A DNA stretch of 64,000 bases, taken from positions 62,001 through 126,000 of the forward strand of contig JALHMW010000001.1 in NCBI GenBank assembly GCA_022843845.1. Direction: 5' to 3'. The notes below the pieces were generated by a model. It saw only the letters and a program-made list of their open reading frames with translations, had not been told where the DNA came from and made no database searches. The position numbers were made by a program, and so were the translations under genes. Positions 7,941 through 19,719 of this stretch are shown here, in pieces. The stretch comes from Archangium sp. (GTDB lineage: Bacteria > Myxococcota > Myxococcia > Myxococcales > Myxococcaceae). Positions within the stretch are counted from its first letter, which is position 1. The number at the start of each line of letters is the position of its first letter.

Positions 7941-9878
7941 ATGGCTGACGACCCGGCACAGACGCTCGACGAGCTGTGGACTCGGCTGAAGCTCGATTCG
8001 CTGCCGGCCGACGCAGGCGCGAACGAAGACCTCCGTGCCACGCGCACCCGCGACTGGGCGCAGGACACCCTGCGCGCCGACCGGCACGAGGTGATCACCG
8101 AGCGGGTCGATCTGCCGCGCATCTCGTTGACGCCGCCGGGCGTGGAGTCTCAGCAGCTCCACCAGGATCTCGTCGTCGTCGGCGTGCTCGGTGAAGGCGG
8201 TATGGGTCGGGTGCTGCTCGCGCGGCAGCAGTCGTTGGGCCGCAACGTCGCGGTGAAGATCGCCCGCCCGAACCTGCCAGAGAAGCTCTCGGCGGCGCTG
8301 CTCCACGAAGGCCGCACCATGGGCTCGCTCGAGCACCCGTGCATCGTTCCGGTCTACGCGCTCGCGTCAGACGACGGCAGGCCGGCGCTGGTGATGAAGC
8401 GCATCGATGGCGTGGCGTGGAGTCATCTGCTCGCCGACCCAGGCGACCCTGCGTGGAGCCGGCTCGCGCCCGACGGCGGCGATCACCTCGAAGCCAACGT
8501 CTCGGTGTTGATTCAGGTGTGCAACGCCATCGCGTTCGCGCACCGCAACGGCGTCATTCATCGCGACCTCAAGCCGAGCAACGTGCTCATCGGTGACTTT
8601 GGCGAGGTGTACGTCGCCGATTGGGGCGTCGCGACGACGAAGCCGGCGCCGGGAGAGCAGCGCAAGCCCAGCCTCATCGGCACGCCCGTCTACCTGGCGC
8701 CCGAGATGGTGACCGGTGACGACGCGCAGATGGACGAGCGCACCGACATCTTTCTCCTCGGCGCGATCCTGTTCGAGGTGCTGGCGCGGCGTCCGCCGTG
8801 GGGCGGCGCTGACCTGAAGTCCGTGCTGCGAGAGGCGCTGGAGTGCTCGGTCCCGTCGCTCCCTTCGACCGCACCGGAAGAGCTGGTCGAGGTGTGCCGG
8901 AAGGCGATGGCGCGATCGCCGGACGATCGGTACGCCGACGCGCTCCAGCTTCGAGACGCGCTGCTGGCGTGGCGGCGGCACCGTGGGTCAGTCGAGCTGG
9001 CGCGCGCGGCCCATCAACAGCTCGACGAGCTCCTCTCGGTCTTGCGCAGCGGCTCGAAGGATCGGGTCGTCATCTCTCCCCTGCTGTCGGCGTCACGCTT
9101 CGGCTTCGCCCAGGCGCTCAAGGACTGGCCCGAGAACGAGCTCGCGAAGGCGGGCCTGCACGACAGCATCGAGGCCGCCGCGCGCTTCGAGCTCGGCCAG
9201 GGCAACCTCGAGGCCGGCCGGGCGCTCGTGAACGAGCTGGACGAGGTGCCCCCGTCGTTGCGAGAGGCGCTCCACCGCGTCGAGGCGTCTGCGGCCGAGC
9301 GGGAGCGGCGAGATCAGAAGGTCGCCAGCCTCGCCCGTGAGCTCGACCCCATGGTGTCGGAGCGCCAGCGCCGGCGCTTCACCCTCTTGATGGTGACCGT
9401 GACGGCGGTCGTCGTGGTGGGCGCAAACTTCTCGGACGCGGGGAACGCGCTGCGCACCTCTCTGGGTGAGTACTCCCTGACGGTGCTGATGGGCCTTCTG
9501 GCGCTCGCCTACAGCGTGTCGCTCGTCATCGGGCGCAAGGCGCTCCTCGCGACGAGGCTCAATCGACAGGTGGCAGGCATTCTCGGCATCGCCTTCTTCG
9601 GGCCGCTCCTCCACCGGCTCCTCGCCGTGCAGATCGGCTCGTCTCGACAGGACGTGATGATGAGCGATCTCGTGATGACGGCGGCGATCGCGGCGGCAGG
9701 CGGGCTGATGCTCCATCGCGTCTTCTACTTCGGCACCGCGGCCTTCCTCGCAGGAGCGTTCGCCAGCGTGGTGTTCATCGAGCACCTCAGCGTCATCTAC
9801 GCACTCGCGGCCATCTCGACGCAGCTGGTGATCACGCTGAGCTGGAAGAAGTGGCGGAGCGAACTCGACGTGCGGTGA
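7941..9878 (+). CDS. Ser/Thr protein kinase with C-terminal multi-pass membrane domain
   Basis: A 645-residue protein with an N-terminal kinase domain (about residues 75-345). Gly-rich loop GEGGMGR (84-90), VAVK lysine (K106), helix C glutamate near E123, catalytic HRDLKPSN (207-214) and an APE loop are present. The DFG motif is DWG (227-229), a variant that keeps the metal-binding aspartate. A linker with a charged helical stretch follows, and the last third is hydrophobic with about five predicted membrane segments (from roughly residue 470). The kinase domain would be cytoplasmic and anchored by its C-terminus. It follows the M16 peptidase gene by 4 bp. Target and signal are not visible from the sequence. 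Confidence 0.92.
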   Translation: MADDPAQTLDELWTRLKLDSLPADAGANEDLRATRTRDWAQDTLRADRHEVITERVDLPRISLTPPGVESQQLHQDLVVVGVLGEGGMGRVLLARQQSLGRNVAVKIARPNLPEKLSAALLHEGRTMGSLEHPCIVPVYALASDDGRPALVMKRIDGVAWSHLLADPGDPAWSRLAPDGGDHLEANVSVLIQVCNAIAFAHRNGVIHRDLKPSNVLIGDFGEVYVADWGVATTKPAPGEQRKPSLIGTPVYLAPEMVTGDDAQMDERTDIFLLGAILFEVLARRPPWGGADLKSVLREALECSVPSLPSTAPEELVEVCRKAMARSPDDRYADALQLRDALLAWRRHRGSVELARAAHQQLDELLSVLRSGSKDRVVISPLLSASRFGFAQALKDWPENELAKAGLHDSIEAAARFELGQGNLEAGRALVNELDEVPPSLREALHRVEASAAERERRDQKVASLARELDPMVSERQRRRFTLLMVTVTAVVVVGANFSDAGNALRTSLGEYSLTVLMGLLALAYSVSLVIGRKALLATRLNRQVAGILGIAFFGPLLHRLLAVQIGSSRQDVMMSDLVMTAAIAAAGGLMLHRVFYFGTAAFLAGAFASVVFIEHLSVIYALAAISTQLVITLSWKKWRSELDVR

Positions 9879-9899
9879 GCGCCGGAACACGATGCGCGG

Positions 9900-10706
9900 G
9901 TGTTCGCCTTCGCTCTCGCCGCCGTCGTCGCCGCCAGCCCCGCTCCGCATCGTCTGAAGTGGGACCCCCGAATCGATCTGCCCGTCACCGGAGTGCTGAT
10001 GGCCGGCTGGCTGGTGAGCGAGCTCGCCAAAGACGCCCTCGCGCCCGACACCTGCCGCTGGTGCGCGACGAACGCCTTCGACACCGGCGTGCGCCGCGCC
10101 TTCAACCCGAGCCTGAGCCCGAGCTCGTCTGGCATTCGGCCGGCCGCGACCGCGTCTGACCTTCTCGGCTTCGTCGCGGTGCCGCTGCTCGTCGCGGGCA
10201 TCGACGCGCTGGGCGCGAAGGACTCCCCTGAGTTCCTGAAGACGTGGGCCATCGACATGGTGATCATCCTCGAGGCGACGTTCTCGGCGCTGGCGGTGAA
10301 CCAGACCGTGAAGTTCGCGGCGGGTCGCGGGCGGCCGTACTCCGTCGACGCGCCGGCGGAGTTGCTCGCGCAGGCGAGAGATCCCCACGATCACACCCTG
10401 TCGTTCTTCTCCGGCCACACCACGTTCACGGTCGGCCTCGCGGTGTCAGGCGGCGTCGTGGGGCTGCTGCGTGGCTACAAGTTTGGCTGGCTGAGCTGGG
10501 CGGTGGCACTGCCGCTGGCGTTGACGACGGCGACGCTGCGCATGGCGGCGGACAAGCACTGGCTGACGGACATTCTGGTCGGCACCGCCGTGGGGAGCGC
10601 GTTCTCGGTGGCGTTGCCGCTGCTGTTCCATGGCCGAGAGGATGCGCCGGTCAACGTGCGCGTGAGCCCGACACCGAACGGGGTCAGCCTGGCCGGCACG
10701 TTCTGA
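9900..10706 (+). CDS. PAP2 superfamily membrane phosphatase
   Basis: A 268-residue integral membrane protein read from a GTG, with a hydrophobic N-terminus. It has the three phosphatidic-acid-phosphatase type 2 motifs: K-x6-R-P in KFAAGRGRP, the S-G-H motif in FFSGHTTF, and the third motif with R and H-x3-D in LRMAADKHWLTDILVG. Members remove phosphate from lipids such as phosphatidate or undecaprenyl diphosphate. A role in lipid-carrier recycling is possible but cannot be told apart from other PAP2 roles. Several cysteines occur in the first third (CRWCAT), which is not a family feature. It precedes lspA by about 50 bp. Confidence 0.85.
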   Translation: MFAFALAAVVAASPAPHRLKWDPRIDLPVTGVLMAGWLVSELAKDALAPDTCRWCATNAFDTGVRRAFNPSLSPSSSGIRPAATASDLLGFVAVPLLVAGIDALGAKDSPEFLKTWAIDMVIILEATFSALAVNQTVKFAAGRGRPYSVDAPAELLAQARDPHDHTLSFFSGHTTFTVGLAVSGGVVGLLRGYKFGWLSWAVALPLALTTATLRMAADKHWLTDILVGTAVGSAFSVALPLLFHGREDAPVNVRVSPTPNGVSLAGTF

Positions 10707-10758
10707 ACGCTCTTCTGACCGGTTGCGCCGCCTCCCCACCGGTGGCAAGGCCCTGCCT

Positions 10759-11346
10759 GTGTCAATCGCGCGCCGCTTCATCCTCTTCGGGGTCGTCACC
10801 TTCATCTCCATCGCGCTCGATCAGGTGACGAAGGTGCTGGCGACCGAGGCCTTCAAGGGCAAGCCCACCCTCTCGTACCTGGGCGACACCTTTCGCTTTC
10901 AGTTCGCGACGAACGAGGGCGCCTTCCTCTCGCTGGGCGGCAACCTGCCGGCGAGCGCGCGGTTCTGGCTCCTCACCGTCGGCGTCGGCGGCCTGCTCCT
11001 CGCCATCACGGTGCAGGCGCTCCGCAACCCGGTCGATACCGCCAACCTCACCGGCTACGCGCTCATCGTCTCGGGTGGCTTCTCGAACTGGATCGATCGC
11101 GCCCGCTTCGACGGAGTCGTCGTCGACTTCATGAACATGGGCCTGGGGTCGCTGAGGACGGGCGTCTTCAACATCGCTGACCTCGCGATCCTCGCAGGCA
11201 TCGGCGTGTTGCTCATCTCGGGCTGGAAGCAGGACCGCGCCGCGAAGCTCAAAGCCGCGCAACCGGCCGACACGACTGCGCCGGCGACTCACCCAGTCGC
11301 AGCCGACCCTGCCCCCGCGCCCGAAACTCCGCGTCAGGACAGCTGA
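10759..11346 (+). CDS. lspA: Lipoprotein signal peptidase (signal peptidase II)
   Basis: LspA cleaves the signal peptide of diacylglyceryl-modified prolipoproteins in the inner membrane. Both catalytic aspartate motifs are present: SNWIDRARFDGVVVDF and FNIADLAIL. The four membrane segments fit the family. I chose the GTG at 10759, because translation there begins with a short charged head (SIARRF) directly before the first membrane helix; an upstream TTG at 10723 would add 12 residues. The C-terminal tail is extended beyond the family norm by about 35 residues rich in Ala, Pro and Thr. The window encodes many lipoproteins that this enzyme would process. Confidence 0.93.
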   Translation: MSIARRFILFGVVTFISIALDQVTKVLATEAFKGKPTLSYLGDTFRFQFATNEGAFLSLGGNLPASARFWLLTVGVGGLLLAITVQALRNPVDTANLTGYALIVSGGFSNWIDRARFDGVVVDFMNMGLGSLRTGVFNIADLAILAGIGVLLISGWKQDRAAKLKAAQPADTTAPATHPVAADPAPAPETPRQDS

Positions 11347-11417
11347 AGCGGAAGGCACACCGGTTGCTCTGAGGGCTGGCGAGTCTTTTCGCCTCCTCCC
11401 TCCTCCCAGGGCAACCA

Positions 11418-13052
11418 ATGAAAACAACCTCAGTGATGACGGCCGCGGTCGCGGTCGTGGTGTCGGCGTGCGCCGGTGGATCGTCGAGCTCGACGACGGA
11501 GCCCACGCTCCAGCGCCTCGAGATCTTCTCGCCGGGCACCACCTTCTCGGTGCGTTCGACGGTTCAGCTCGAGGCGTACGGGGTCTTCTCCGACGGCTCG
11601 AAGCACCGCGTCTCGCCGACGGCGAGCTGGTCGTCATCTGATCCGTCCATCATCGAGGTCGATCGCTCCGGCATTGCGCGGCTCGTGAAGGCGGGGCGGG
11701 CTCGCCTCAGCGTGCACCTCGACGGAAATGAGGGCAGCACGTCGATCGAAGTCTCCGCTGCGACCGCGCGGACGCTGGAGCTCTACCCGACCGATCTCTT
11801 CGAGGCGCCCCGGGGCCTGATGCCGCAGCTGAGGCTGTTCGCGAACTTCTCCGACGGCACGCGGCGCGACGTCACTGCAGAGGCCACCTGGCTGTCGTCG
11901 AGCGCCGGCACCTGGCCCCTGGCCGAGAAGGGGCACTTCCGGCTCGACGCGCAGGGAGACGTCTCGGTGCTCGCCCGCTTCGGCGGTCTCGAGGCCCGAA
12001 AGGACCTTCGCGTCACGCCGCCGGCCGTCATCTCGCTGCGGCTGGAGCCGATGAGCGCGCCGCTCCGCCCCGGCCAATCAGCGCTGCTCTCGACCATCGC
12101 GACCTTCACCGACGGCTCGAGCCGCGACGTCACCCTCGACTCGCGCATCATCACGCTCGACGGCCACATCGCGCGCATCCAGGGGCGTGAGGTGCAAGCG
12201 GTCGCGCAGGGCAGTGCGCGCCTCGTCGCCGACTACGCCGGGTTCACCTCGTCACGCGCGGTGATCGTCTCGGCGCGGCAGCTCGTCGGCCTCACCGGCT
12301 CGATGCCGCACGCCGATGTCCCCTCCGGCCGCACCATCCGGTTCCAGCTCGTCGCCGCCTTCGACGACGGCAGCGCGCTCGAGGTGTCGGACTCGGCGCT
12401 CTGGCTGAGCTCCGACGAGCAGCTCGCCCCGGTCGCGCTCGACGGCACCGTGACGGCCCGCAAGCAGGGGCTGGCGATGATCTCAGCGCGCTACGGTGGC
12501 GAGCAGGTCGACTTCACCATCGGCGTGCAGGCGCCCGTTCTCGAGGGCGTCGACGTCACCCTGCCCCAGACCCGGCTGCTCGTCGGCCAGCAGGCCTCGT
12601 TCGCGGTGCTCGGCCGCTTCAGTGATGGCGCGGTGCTCAACCTCACGCCGGTCGCGGTGCTGCGGGCGTCGCCCTTCGTCTCGGTGAGCGCGGCTGGCGA
12701 CCTGGCGAACGTCGTGGGCCTCTCCGAAGGGCCGGCGACGGTCGAGGTCGAGGTGAGCGGCTCCATCCACGTGGTTCAGCTGAGTGTCACCGCCGAGACG
12801 ATCGAGCGCTTCACGGTGGAGCGGGTGGTGTCGGAGCTCGGGACGTCAGAGCGCCGGGTGCGCGCCTTCGCGACCTACAGCGACAAATTGGTCCTCGACG
12901 TGACCGAGCTCTGCGACTGGAGCGCGAGCGACGCGACCATGGGCCTCAGCAATGCGCCCGGCTCGAGAGGCGAGTTCGGCCAGCTGGGCACCGAGGCCGA
13001 GATCACCGCCTCGATGATGACCTTCCGTGCGTCGTTCTCGTTGAGCCCGTGA
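11418..13052 (+). CDS. Lipoprotein with six bacterial Ig-like (BIG_2-type) domains
   Basis: A 544-residue protein with a lipoprotein signal peptide ending at VVVSAC (C18). The mature part consists of six related modules of about 85-90 residues. Each carries a strand with an F/Y-S/T/D-D-G core (VFSDGSKHRVS, NFSDGTRRDVT, TFTDGSSRDVT, AFDDGSALEVS, RFSDGAVLNLT, and a diverged TYSDKLVLDVT). This is the BIG_2 Ig-like pattern seen in cell-surface and adhesin-like proteins. The protein probably sits at the outer membrane. No catalytic domain is visible. The stop abuts the end of the oppositely oriented next gene without a gap. Confidence 0.85.
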   Translation: MKTTSVMTAAVAVVVSACAGGSSSSTTEPTLQRLEIFSPGTTFSVRSTVQLEAYGVFSDGSKHRVSPTASWSSSDPSIIEVDRSGIARLVKAGRARLSVHLDGNEGSTSIEVSAATARTLELYPTDLFEAPRGLMPQLRLFANFSDGTRRDVTAEATWLSSSAGTWPLAEKGHFRLDAQGDVSVLARFGGLEARKDLRVTPPAVISLRLEPMSAPLRPGQSALLSTIATFTDGSSRDVTLDSRIITLDGHIARIQGREVQAVAQGSARLVADYAGFTSSRAVIVSARQLVGLTGSMPHADVPSGRTIRFQLVAAFDDGSALEVSDSALWLSSDEQLAPVALDGTVTARKQGLAMISARYGGEQVDFTIGVQAPVLEGVDVTLPQTRLLVGQQASFAVLGRFSDGAVLNLTPVAVLRASPFVSVSAAGDLANVVGLSEGPATVEVEVSGSIHVVQLSVTAETIERFTVERVVSELGTSERRVRAFATYSDKLVLDVTELCDWSASDATMGLSNAPGSRGEFGQLGTEAEITASMMTFRASFSLSP

Positions 13053-13682
13053 TCACTTCGACGCGGCAGGGCCCGACGGCTCCGACCGGAGCTGAACGAC
13101 CCGCTTGCGGATCTGCGAGATGACCTCGGGCAACGAGCCCTTCTGGCCCATTCGAATCAACCCGTCAGGCACCGCCATCTTCGGGTCGCTGTCGATGGAG
13201 TAGACGACGAGGCTCTTCGTGCCGTCCCCCCAGGGCACGATCGTCCACGAGCCGTCGTTGCGATGGTACGTGCCGCGCACCAGCTTCCACGCGCGCAGGT
13301 AGTGGCCTTTGGGCTCTTCGCGAATGACGGCGACGGTGTCGCTCCACAGGTCGGGCAGGGGGAACGGCATCGAGAGCTCGACGTGGCAGAGGTGGCCGAC
13401 GCCCTCTTCGTCCTTCACCCAGCTCTTCTTGGTGCGCGGCATGAACTTCCAGAAGAGCTGGCAGTCGCGCAGCACCGGCCACACCTCGTCGGAGGTCGCG
13501 TCGACGACGCCGAAGGCCATCGCGCCGACGCCCTTCCCGCCCGTCGGCGTCGTCTCGCGAATGGCGACCTCACCGGCGGCGAGCTGCTTCTGCTCCTTCT
13601 CGGTGAGCTGTGGACCGGTGACGGGCTGAGCCACCGCCGAGAGGGACATGAGGAACACACTGGAGCCGACGACGAAACGCAT
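13053..13682 (-). CDS. Exported START/SRPBCC-like lipid-binding domain protein
   Basis: A 209-residue protein starting at the ATG at 13682 with a signal peptide ending at SLSAVAQP. The middle matches the START/SRPBCC pattern seen in myxobacterial secreted proteins: a VVDATSDEVWPVLRD segment, an alternating strand region with SMPFPLPDLW, and a final long helix (LPEVISQIRKRVVQL). Such domains bind a hydrophobic ligand, so periplasmic lipid handling is a reasonable guess, but the ligand is unknown. It is convergent with the Ig-like lipoprotein gene and diverges from the methyltransferase gene. Confidence 0.75.
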   Translation of the reverse strand: MRFVVGSSVFLMSLSAVAQPVTGPQLTEKEQKQLAAGEVAIRETTPTGGKGVGAMAFGVVDATSDEVWPVLRDCQLFWKFMPRTKKSWVKDEEGVGHLCHVELSMPFPLPDLWSDTVAVIREEPKGHYLRAWKLVRGTYHRNDGSWTIVPWGDGTKSLVVYSIDSDPKMAVPDGLIRMGQKGSLPEVISQIRKRVVQLRSEPSGPAASK

Positions 13683-13787
13683 TGGTGCACCGTAGCGTGG
13701 CCCGGTGCCCGGCGGCCATGGGCGCGCGGACGCCATCGCTGGAATGCGAGTGGACACGGCCTTCCGAGTGCGGGAGGCGAGGCGACG

Positions 13788-14438
13788 ATGGCCCCTGCCC
13801 GCACGATTCACTGCACCGACGGCGTGGCCTGGCTTCGCGAGCAGACCTTCGGCGCGGAACATGCCGTGATCACCTCGCTCCCCGACGTCTCGGAGCTCGG
13901 GCTGCCGTTCGAGGCGTGGCGCGAGTGGTTCAGCGACACCGCACAGCTCATCTGCGAGCGCCTGGCGCCGACGGGCGTCGCGCTGTTCTTTCAGACGGAC
14001 ATCAAGCGTGACGGGCGCTGGGTCGACAAGGGGTACCTCGTGCAGCGCGGCGCCGAGCGGGCCGGCAGCTTTCAGCTCTTCCACAAAGCCGTCTGTCGCG
14101 CGCCGGCGGGCATGACGACGTTCGGCCGGCCCGCGTGGGCGCACCTGCTCGCGTTCAGCCGTGAGCTGCGCGTGGAGCCCGGCGAGTCGACGGCTGACGT
14201 GCTCCCGAAGCTGGGCGAGATGCCGTGGGCGCGCGCGATGGGCGTCGAGGCATGCGAGGTCGCGGTGCGCTTCGCGAAAGAGACGGCCGAAGCCCGCGTC
14301 ATCGTCGATCCGTTCTGTGGTCTCGGAACGGTGCTCGCCGTCGCCAATCGGCACGGGCTCGATGGGGTTGGCGTCGAGCTGTCTCGCAAGCGCGCCGAGA
14401 AGGCGAAGACGCTCGAGGTCAAGCCCGCCGGGCGTTGA
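13788..14438 (+). CDS. SAM-dependent methyltransferase, DNA-methylase-like fold
   Basis: A 216-residue protein. I chose the ATG at 13788 because a GGAGG-like ribosome site lies just upstream and upstream sequence in frame is antisense to the START-like gene. The SAM-binding motif is near the C-terminus (VDPFCGLGT), followed by GVELSRKRAEKA. That order resembles DNA N4/N6-methylase-like proteins, but no D-P-P-Y catalytic motif is seen; the matching place has ITSLPD. The substrate is therefore unknown, and DNA, RNA and small molecules are all possible. The stop overlaps the end of the oppositely oriented sigma factor gene by about 20 bp. Confidence 0.75.
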   Translation: MAPARTIHCTDGVAWLREQTFGAEHAVITSLPDVSELGLPFEAWREWFSDTAQLICERLAPTGVALFFQTDIKRDGRWVDKGYLVQRGAERAGSFQLFHKAVCRAPAGMTTFGRPAWAHLLAFSRELRVEPGESTADVLPKLGEMPWARAMGVEACEVAVRFAKETAEARVIVDPFCGLGTVLAVANRHGLDGVGVELSRKRAEKAKTLEVKPAGR

Positions 14439-14982
14439 GTGGCCGCCGTCGCGCCTTCGTCGGCAGCGCACGTGGCCCGAGATCGAGTACCGTGCCTTTC
14501 GAGTCGAAGGAGATGGCGCAGCACTCTTCGATGATCGCGCGCAGCTGCTGCCGGCCGCGTTGCACCCGGGACTTCATCGTCGCGGGCGAGAGCCGGAGTC
14601 GGCGCGCCGCTTCTGCCTGCGTGAGGCCCTGAACGTCGGTCAGCTCGACGGCAGACCGGTACGGCTCGCGCACCATCGCGAGAAACGCGAGCACGAACGG
14701 CTCGAGGTGAACGAGGGCTGAGACGTCCTCTTCGGTCTGCGCGAGGTCGACCGGAGCTGCGAGCACGGGCCGTCGACGATGAAAGTCGACGACCGTTCCA
14801 TGAATCACCGAGGTCACCCACCCGTGGAGCGCCGCCGGGTGCTTGAGTGAGGGCAGCCCGCGATACACGCGCAGCAGCGCCTCCTGAATCACGTCATCGA
14901 CGTCGGACCGGGGCACGCGCCCGCGGACGGCGGCCCGAATGCGCTTCCGCAGGGCCTCGAGGGTGCGGGGCGACAGGCTCAC
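14419..14982 (-). CDS. ECF RNA polymerase sigma factor, SigZ-like
   Basis: Region 2 is visible (DVDDVIQEALLRVYRGLPS and a following W) and region 4 carries a helix-turn-helix (GLTQAEAARRLRLSPATMKS). After region 4 comes a twin cysteine in IIEECCAISFD, as in SigZ-type ECF factors. I chose the GTG at 14982, which gives a 4-bp GTGA overlap with the stop of the upstream membrane protein; a longer reading from 15030 is open but overlaps by 52 bp. The coupling suggests the membrane protein and sigma factor are made together. No zinc-finger anti-sigma gene is visible nearby. Confidence 0.85.
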   Translation of the reverse strand: MSLSPRTLEALRKRIRAAVRGRVPRSDVDDVIQEALLRVYRGLPSLKHPAALHGWVTSVIHGTVVDFHRRRPVLAAPVDLAQTEEDVSALVHLEPFVLAFLAMVREPYRSAVELTDVQGLTQAEAARRLRLSPATMKSRVQRGRQQLRAIIEECCAISFDSKGTVLDLGPRALPTKARRRPLNARRA

Positions 14983-15467
14983 GTCGTCACCGGTCTTCTC
15001 GAGCGCGCGTTCATCATCACCAGGCAGCACTCTGCACCAAACAGGGCGACGCCGAGCACCACCGTCACCAGGCCCCTGACGTGCTGCATCGAGGACAACG
15101 ACCAGCTCGGCGGGCCCAGCACCACCGCCAGCAACACCGTGCCCATGCCCACGCTCGCGAGGCCGTGGAGCACCGACTCGAGCGGCGAGAGCCCATCGAG
15201 CGAACGACGTGATTCCCGCTCGATCGCGAGATCGATGACGTTGTTCACGAGGTCGACGACGAGCACCCCGATGAGGAACGGCTTCCCTGCGCCGCTCAAG
15301 AGCCCGAGCGTGAGGGCGATGAAGAGCAGGTGCCGCAGCAGGTGCGTGACGTTCTCCGCGAGGCTGTCTGGACGCGCGTAGAGCCGGTGGCGGTACAGAT
15401 GGAAATAGAGCACGTCGATCGCGCCGATCATCGCGATGCCCATCAACAACTCGAAGGCGAGGCTCAC
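14979..15467 (-). CDS. Small four-helix membrane protein coupled to the ECF sigma gene
   Basis: A 162-residue protein with about four hydrophobic segments: the N-terminus (FELLMGIAMIGAIDVLYF), two in the middle, and one near the C-terminus. I recognise no family. The C-terminus has a cysteine pair (GAECCLVMMN). Its stop overlaps the likely sigma factor start by 4 bp. That arrangement is often seen for a sigma factor and its regulator, so this could be a membrane-bound sensor or anti-sigma protein. It has no known anti-sigma motif, and the link rests on position only. Confidence 0.6.
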   Translation of the reverse strand: MSLAFELLMGIAMIGAIDVLYFHLYRHRLYARPDSLAENVTHLLRHLLFIALTLGLLSGAGKPFLIGVLVVDLVNNVIDLAIERESRRSLDGLSPLESVLHGLASVGMGTVLLAVVLGPPSWSLSSMQHVRGLVTVVLGVALFGAECCLVMMNARSRRPVTT

Positions 15468-15571
15468 GGCACGCTCACGGGGCGGAGGAGGGCTGACACG
15501 ACGCGGACGACGGGTTTCACGTTCATGCCGCTCAAGTCGCGGCTGCGCCGGAATGGATGCTGAAAATCGTC

Positions 15572-16714
15572 TCAGGCCGCCGGCGCGCGCAGGCTGCGCT
15601 CACGGGCCAGCACCGACACGACCGTGACGACCAGCGCCACCGCGGCTCCAAGACCGAACAGGAGCGAGAGCCGGCCCTCGTCGAACAACGGCCTCGCCAG
15701 CCGGGTGCCGAGCGACGCCCCGACGAACAGGCTGCCCGAGAAGAACGCGATGCCCGGCCCACGGGCGTGCGGAGCAGCTTGCGTCGCCCAGACCTGCAGG
15801 TTCGCGTGGAACATGACGATGGTGGCGCCCATGGCGATCGAGGCGAAGAAGACGCCGACCGGCCCGGGGTCGATGGCCACCGCCGTCCAACTCAAGACCA
15901 GCAGCGCGCCGCCGAACGACATCGCGCGGAGCACCGAGACGCGGCCCGCCGCTCGTTTCGCCAGCTGGGACCAGATGACGACCGACACGCCGTAGCCGGC
16001 GATCAGCAAGCCCGTCGTCGACGCCGACGAGCCGGACCGAAGCAGCGTCGGCGCGAGGAAGGCGAAGAGGCCGAACAGCACGCCGCCCTCGACGAACCCG
16101 ATCACCGCGAGGCGTCGAATCGCCTTCACCGAGAGGGCCGCGCGCACGCTCCCGGGTGCGACGGGCCTCGGAGGCGCGAAGAGCTTCAGCGACGAGACGA
16201 GCGCCAACACCGCAAAGACACCCGACACCCCGAAGCCGGCGTGCCAGCCGAGGCGATCGGCGAGCAGGCCCGCGCCGAGCACTCCCGAGGCGGCGCCGAC
16301 GGCGTAGACCGAGTTCATGTCCATCGCCGCGCCTGGACGTTCCTTCTCGGGCACCACGTCGCCAATCCACGCGATGACGGCGGGCACGGCCGACGCCATG
16401 CCGGCACCAGCGATGAAACGCGCGACGAGCAACGTCTCGAGGGAGCCCGCGAACACCGACGCGAGGGAGCCCAGCGCGCCCGCCGCCAGCCCGAGCCTGA
16501 AGGTGGTGACGCGGCCGACCCGCTCCGAGACCATGCCCCACGGCACCTGAAAGAGGCCGTAGGCGAGGTAGTACGCGGTCGCCACCGCCGTCGCTTCCGC
16601 GAGCTCGACCTTCAGATCTCCAGCGATCGCCCGCACCAACGGGGTCATCGCGAAGTTGTCGAAGGCAGCGGCGAACACGCCAAGGTACGCCGGCCACCGC
16701 GGTACGGATTTCAT
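15572..16714 (-). CDS. Major facilitator superfamily transporter
   Basis: A 380-residue protein with about 12 hydrophobic segments, read from the ATG at 16714; the upstream open stretch lacks membrane-protein character. The A-motif-like loop between helices 2 and 3 reads GMVSERVGRVTTFRLG, and helix 4-5 has the RFIAGAGMASAVPA pattern of drug:H+ antiporter-type MFS proteins. The substrate cannot be deduced. It diverges from uvrA and lies upstream of the membrane-protein/sigma pair on the same strand, with a gap of about 100 bp. Confidence 0.85.
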   Translation of the reverse strand: MKSVPRWPAYLGVFAAAFDNFAMTPLVRAIAGDLKVELAEATAVATAYYLAYGLFQVPWGMVSERVGRVTTFRLGLAAGALGSLASVFAGSLETLLVARFIAGAGMASAVPAVIAWIGDVVPEKERPGAAMDMNSVYAVGAASGVLGAGLLADRLGWHAGFGVSGVFAVLALVSSLKLFAPPRPVAPGSVRAALSVKAIRRLAVIGFVEGGVLFGLFAFLAPTLLRSGSSASTTGLLIAGYGVSVVIWSQLAKRAAGRVSVLRAMSFGGALLVLSWTAVAIDPGPVGVFFASIAMGATIVMFHANLQVWATQAAPHARGPGIAFFSGSLFVGASLGTRLARPLFDEGRLSLLFGLGAAVALVVTVVSVLARERSLRAPAA

Positions 16715-16842
16715 GGCGTCGGCAGGTAGCAGCCCCTTCGGCCGGGCGCCGCGCTTTGTACCACTCGGGCAGCTTGACCCTGAACAGACGTTCCGCGACA
16801 AGCCGGGGCGAAGTCGTCCCCACGACGCTAGGAAACGCGCCC

Positions 16843-19707
<2,865 letters not shown>

Positions 19708-19719
19708 TGAGAGGTGCTC

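Noticed and set aside
6494-8122. Long open frame on the minus strand (about 540 codons) over the M16 and kinase genes
   Set aside because: Arg/His/Leu-rich translation typical of an antisense shadow in GC-rich DNA; the plus-strand genes have clear family motifs.
13263-13787. Upstream extension of the methyltransferase frame
   Set aside because: It runs antisense through the START-like gene; the ATG at 13788 has a ribosome site.
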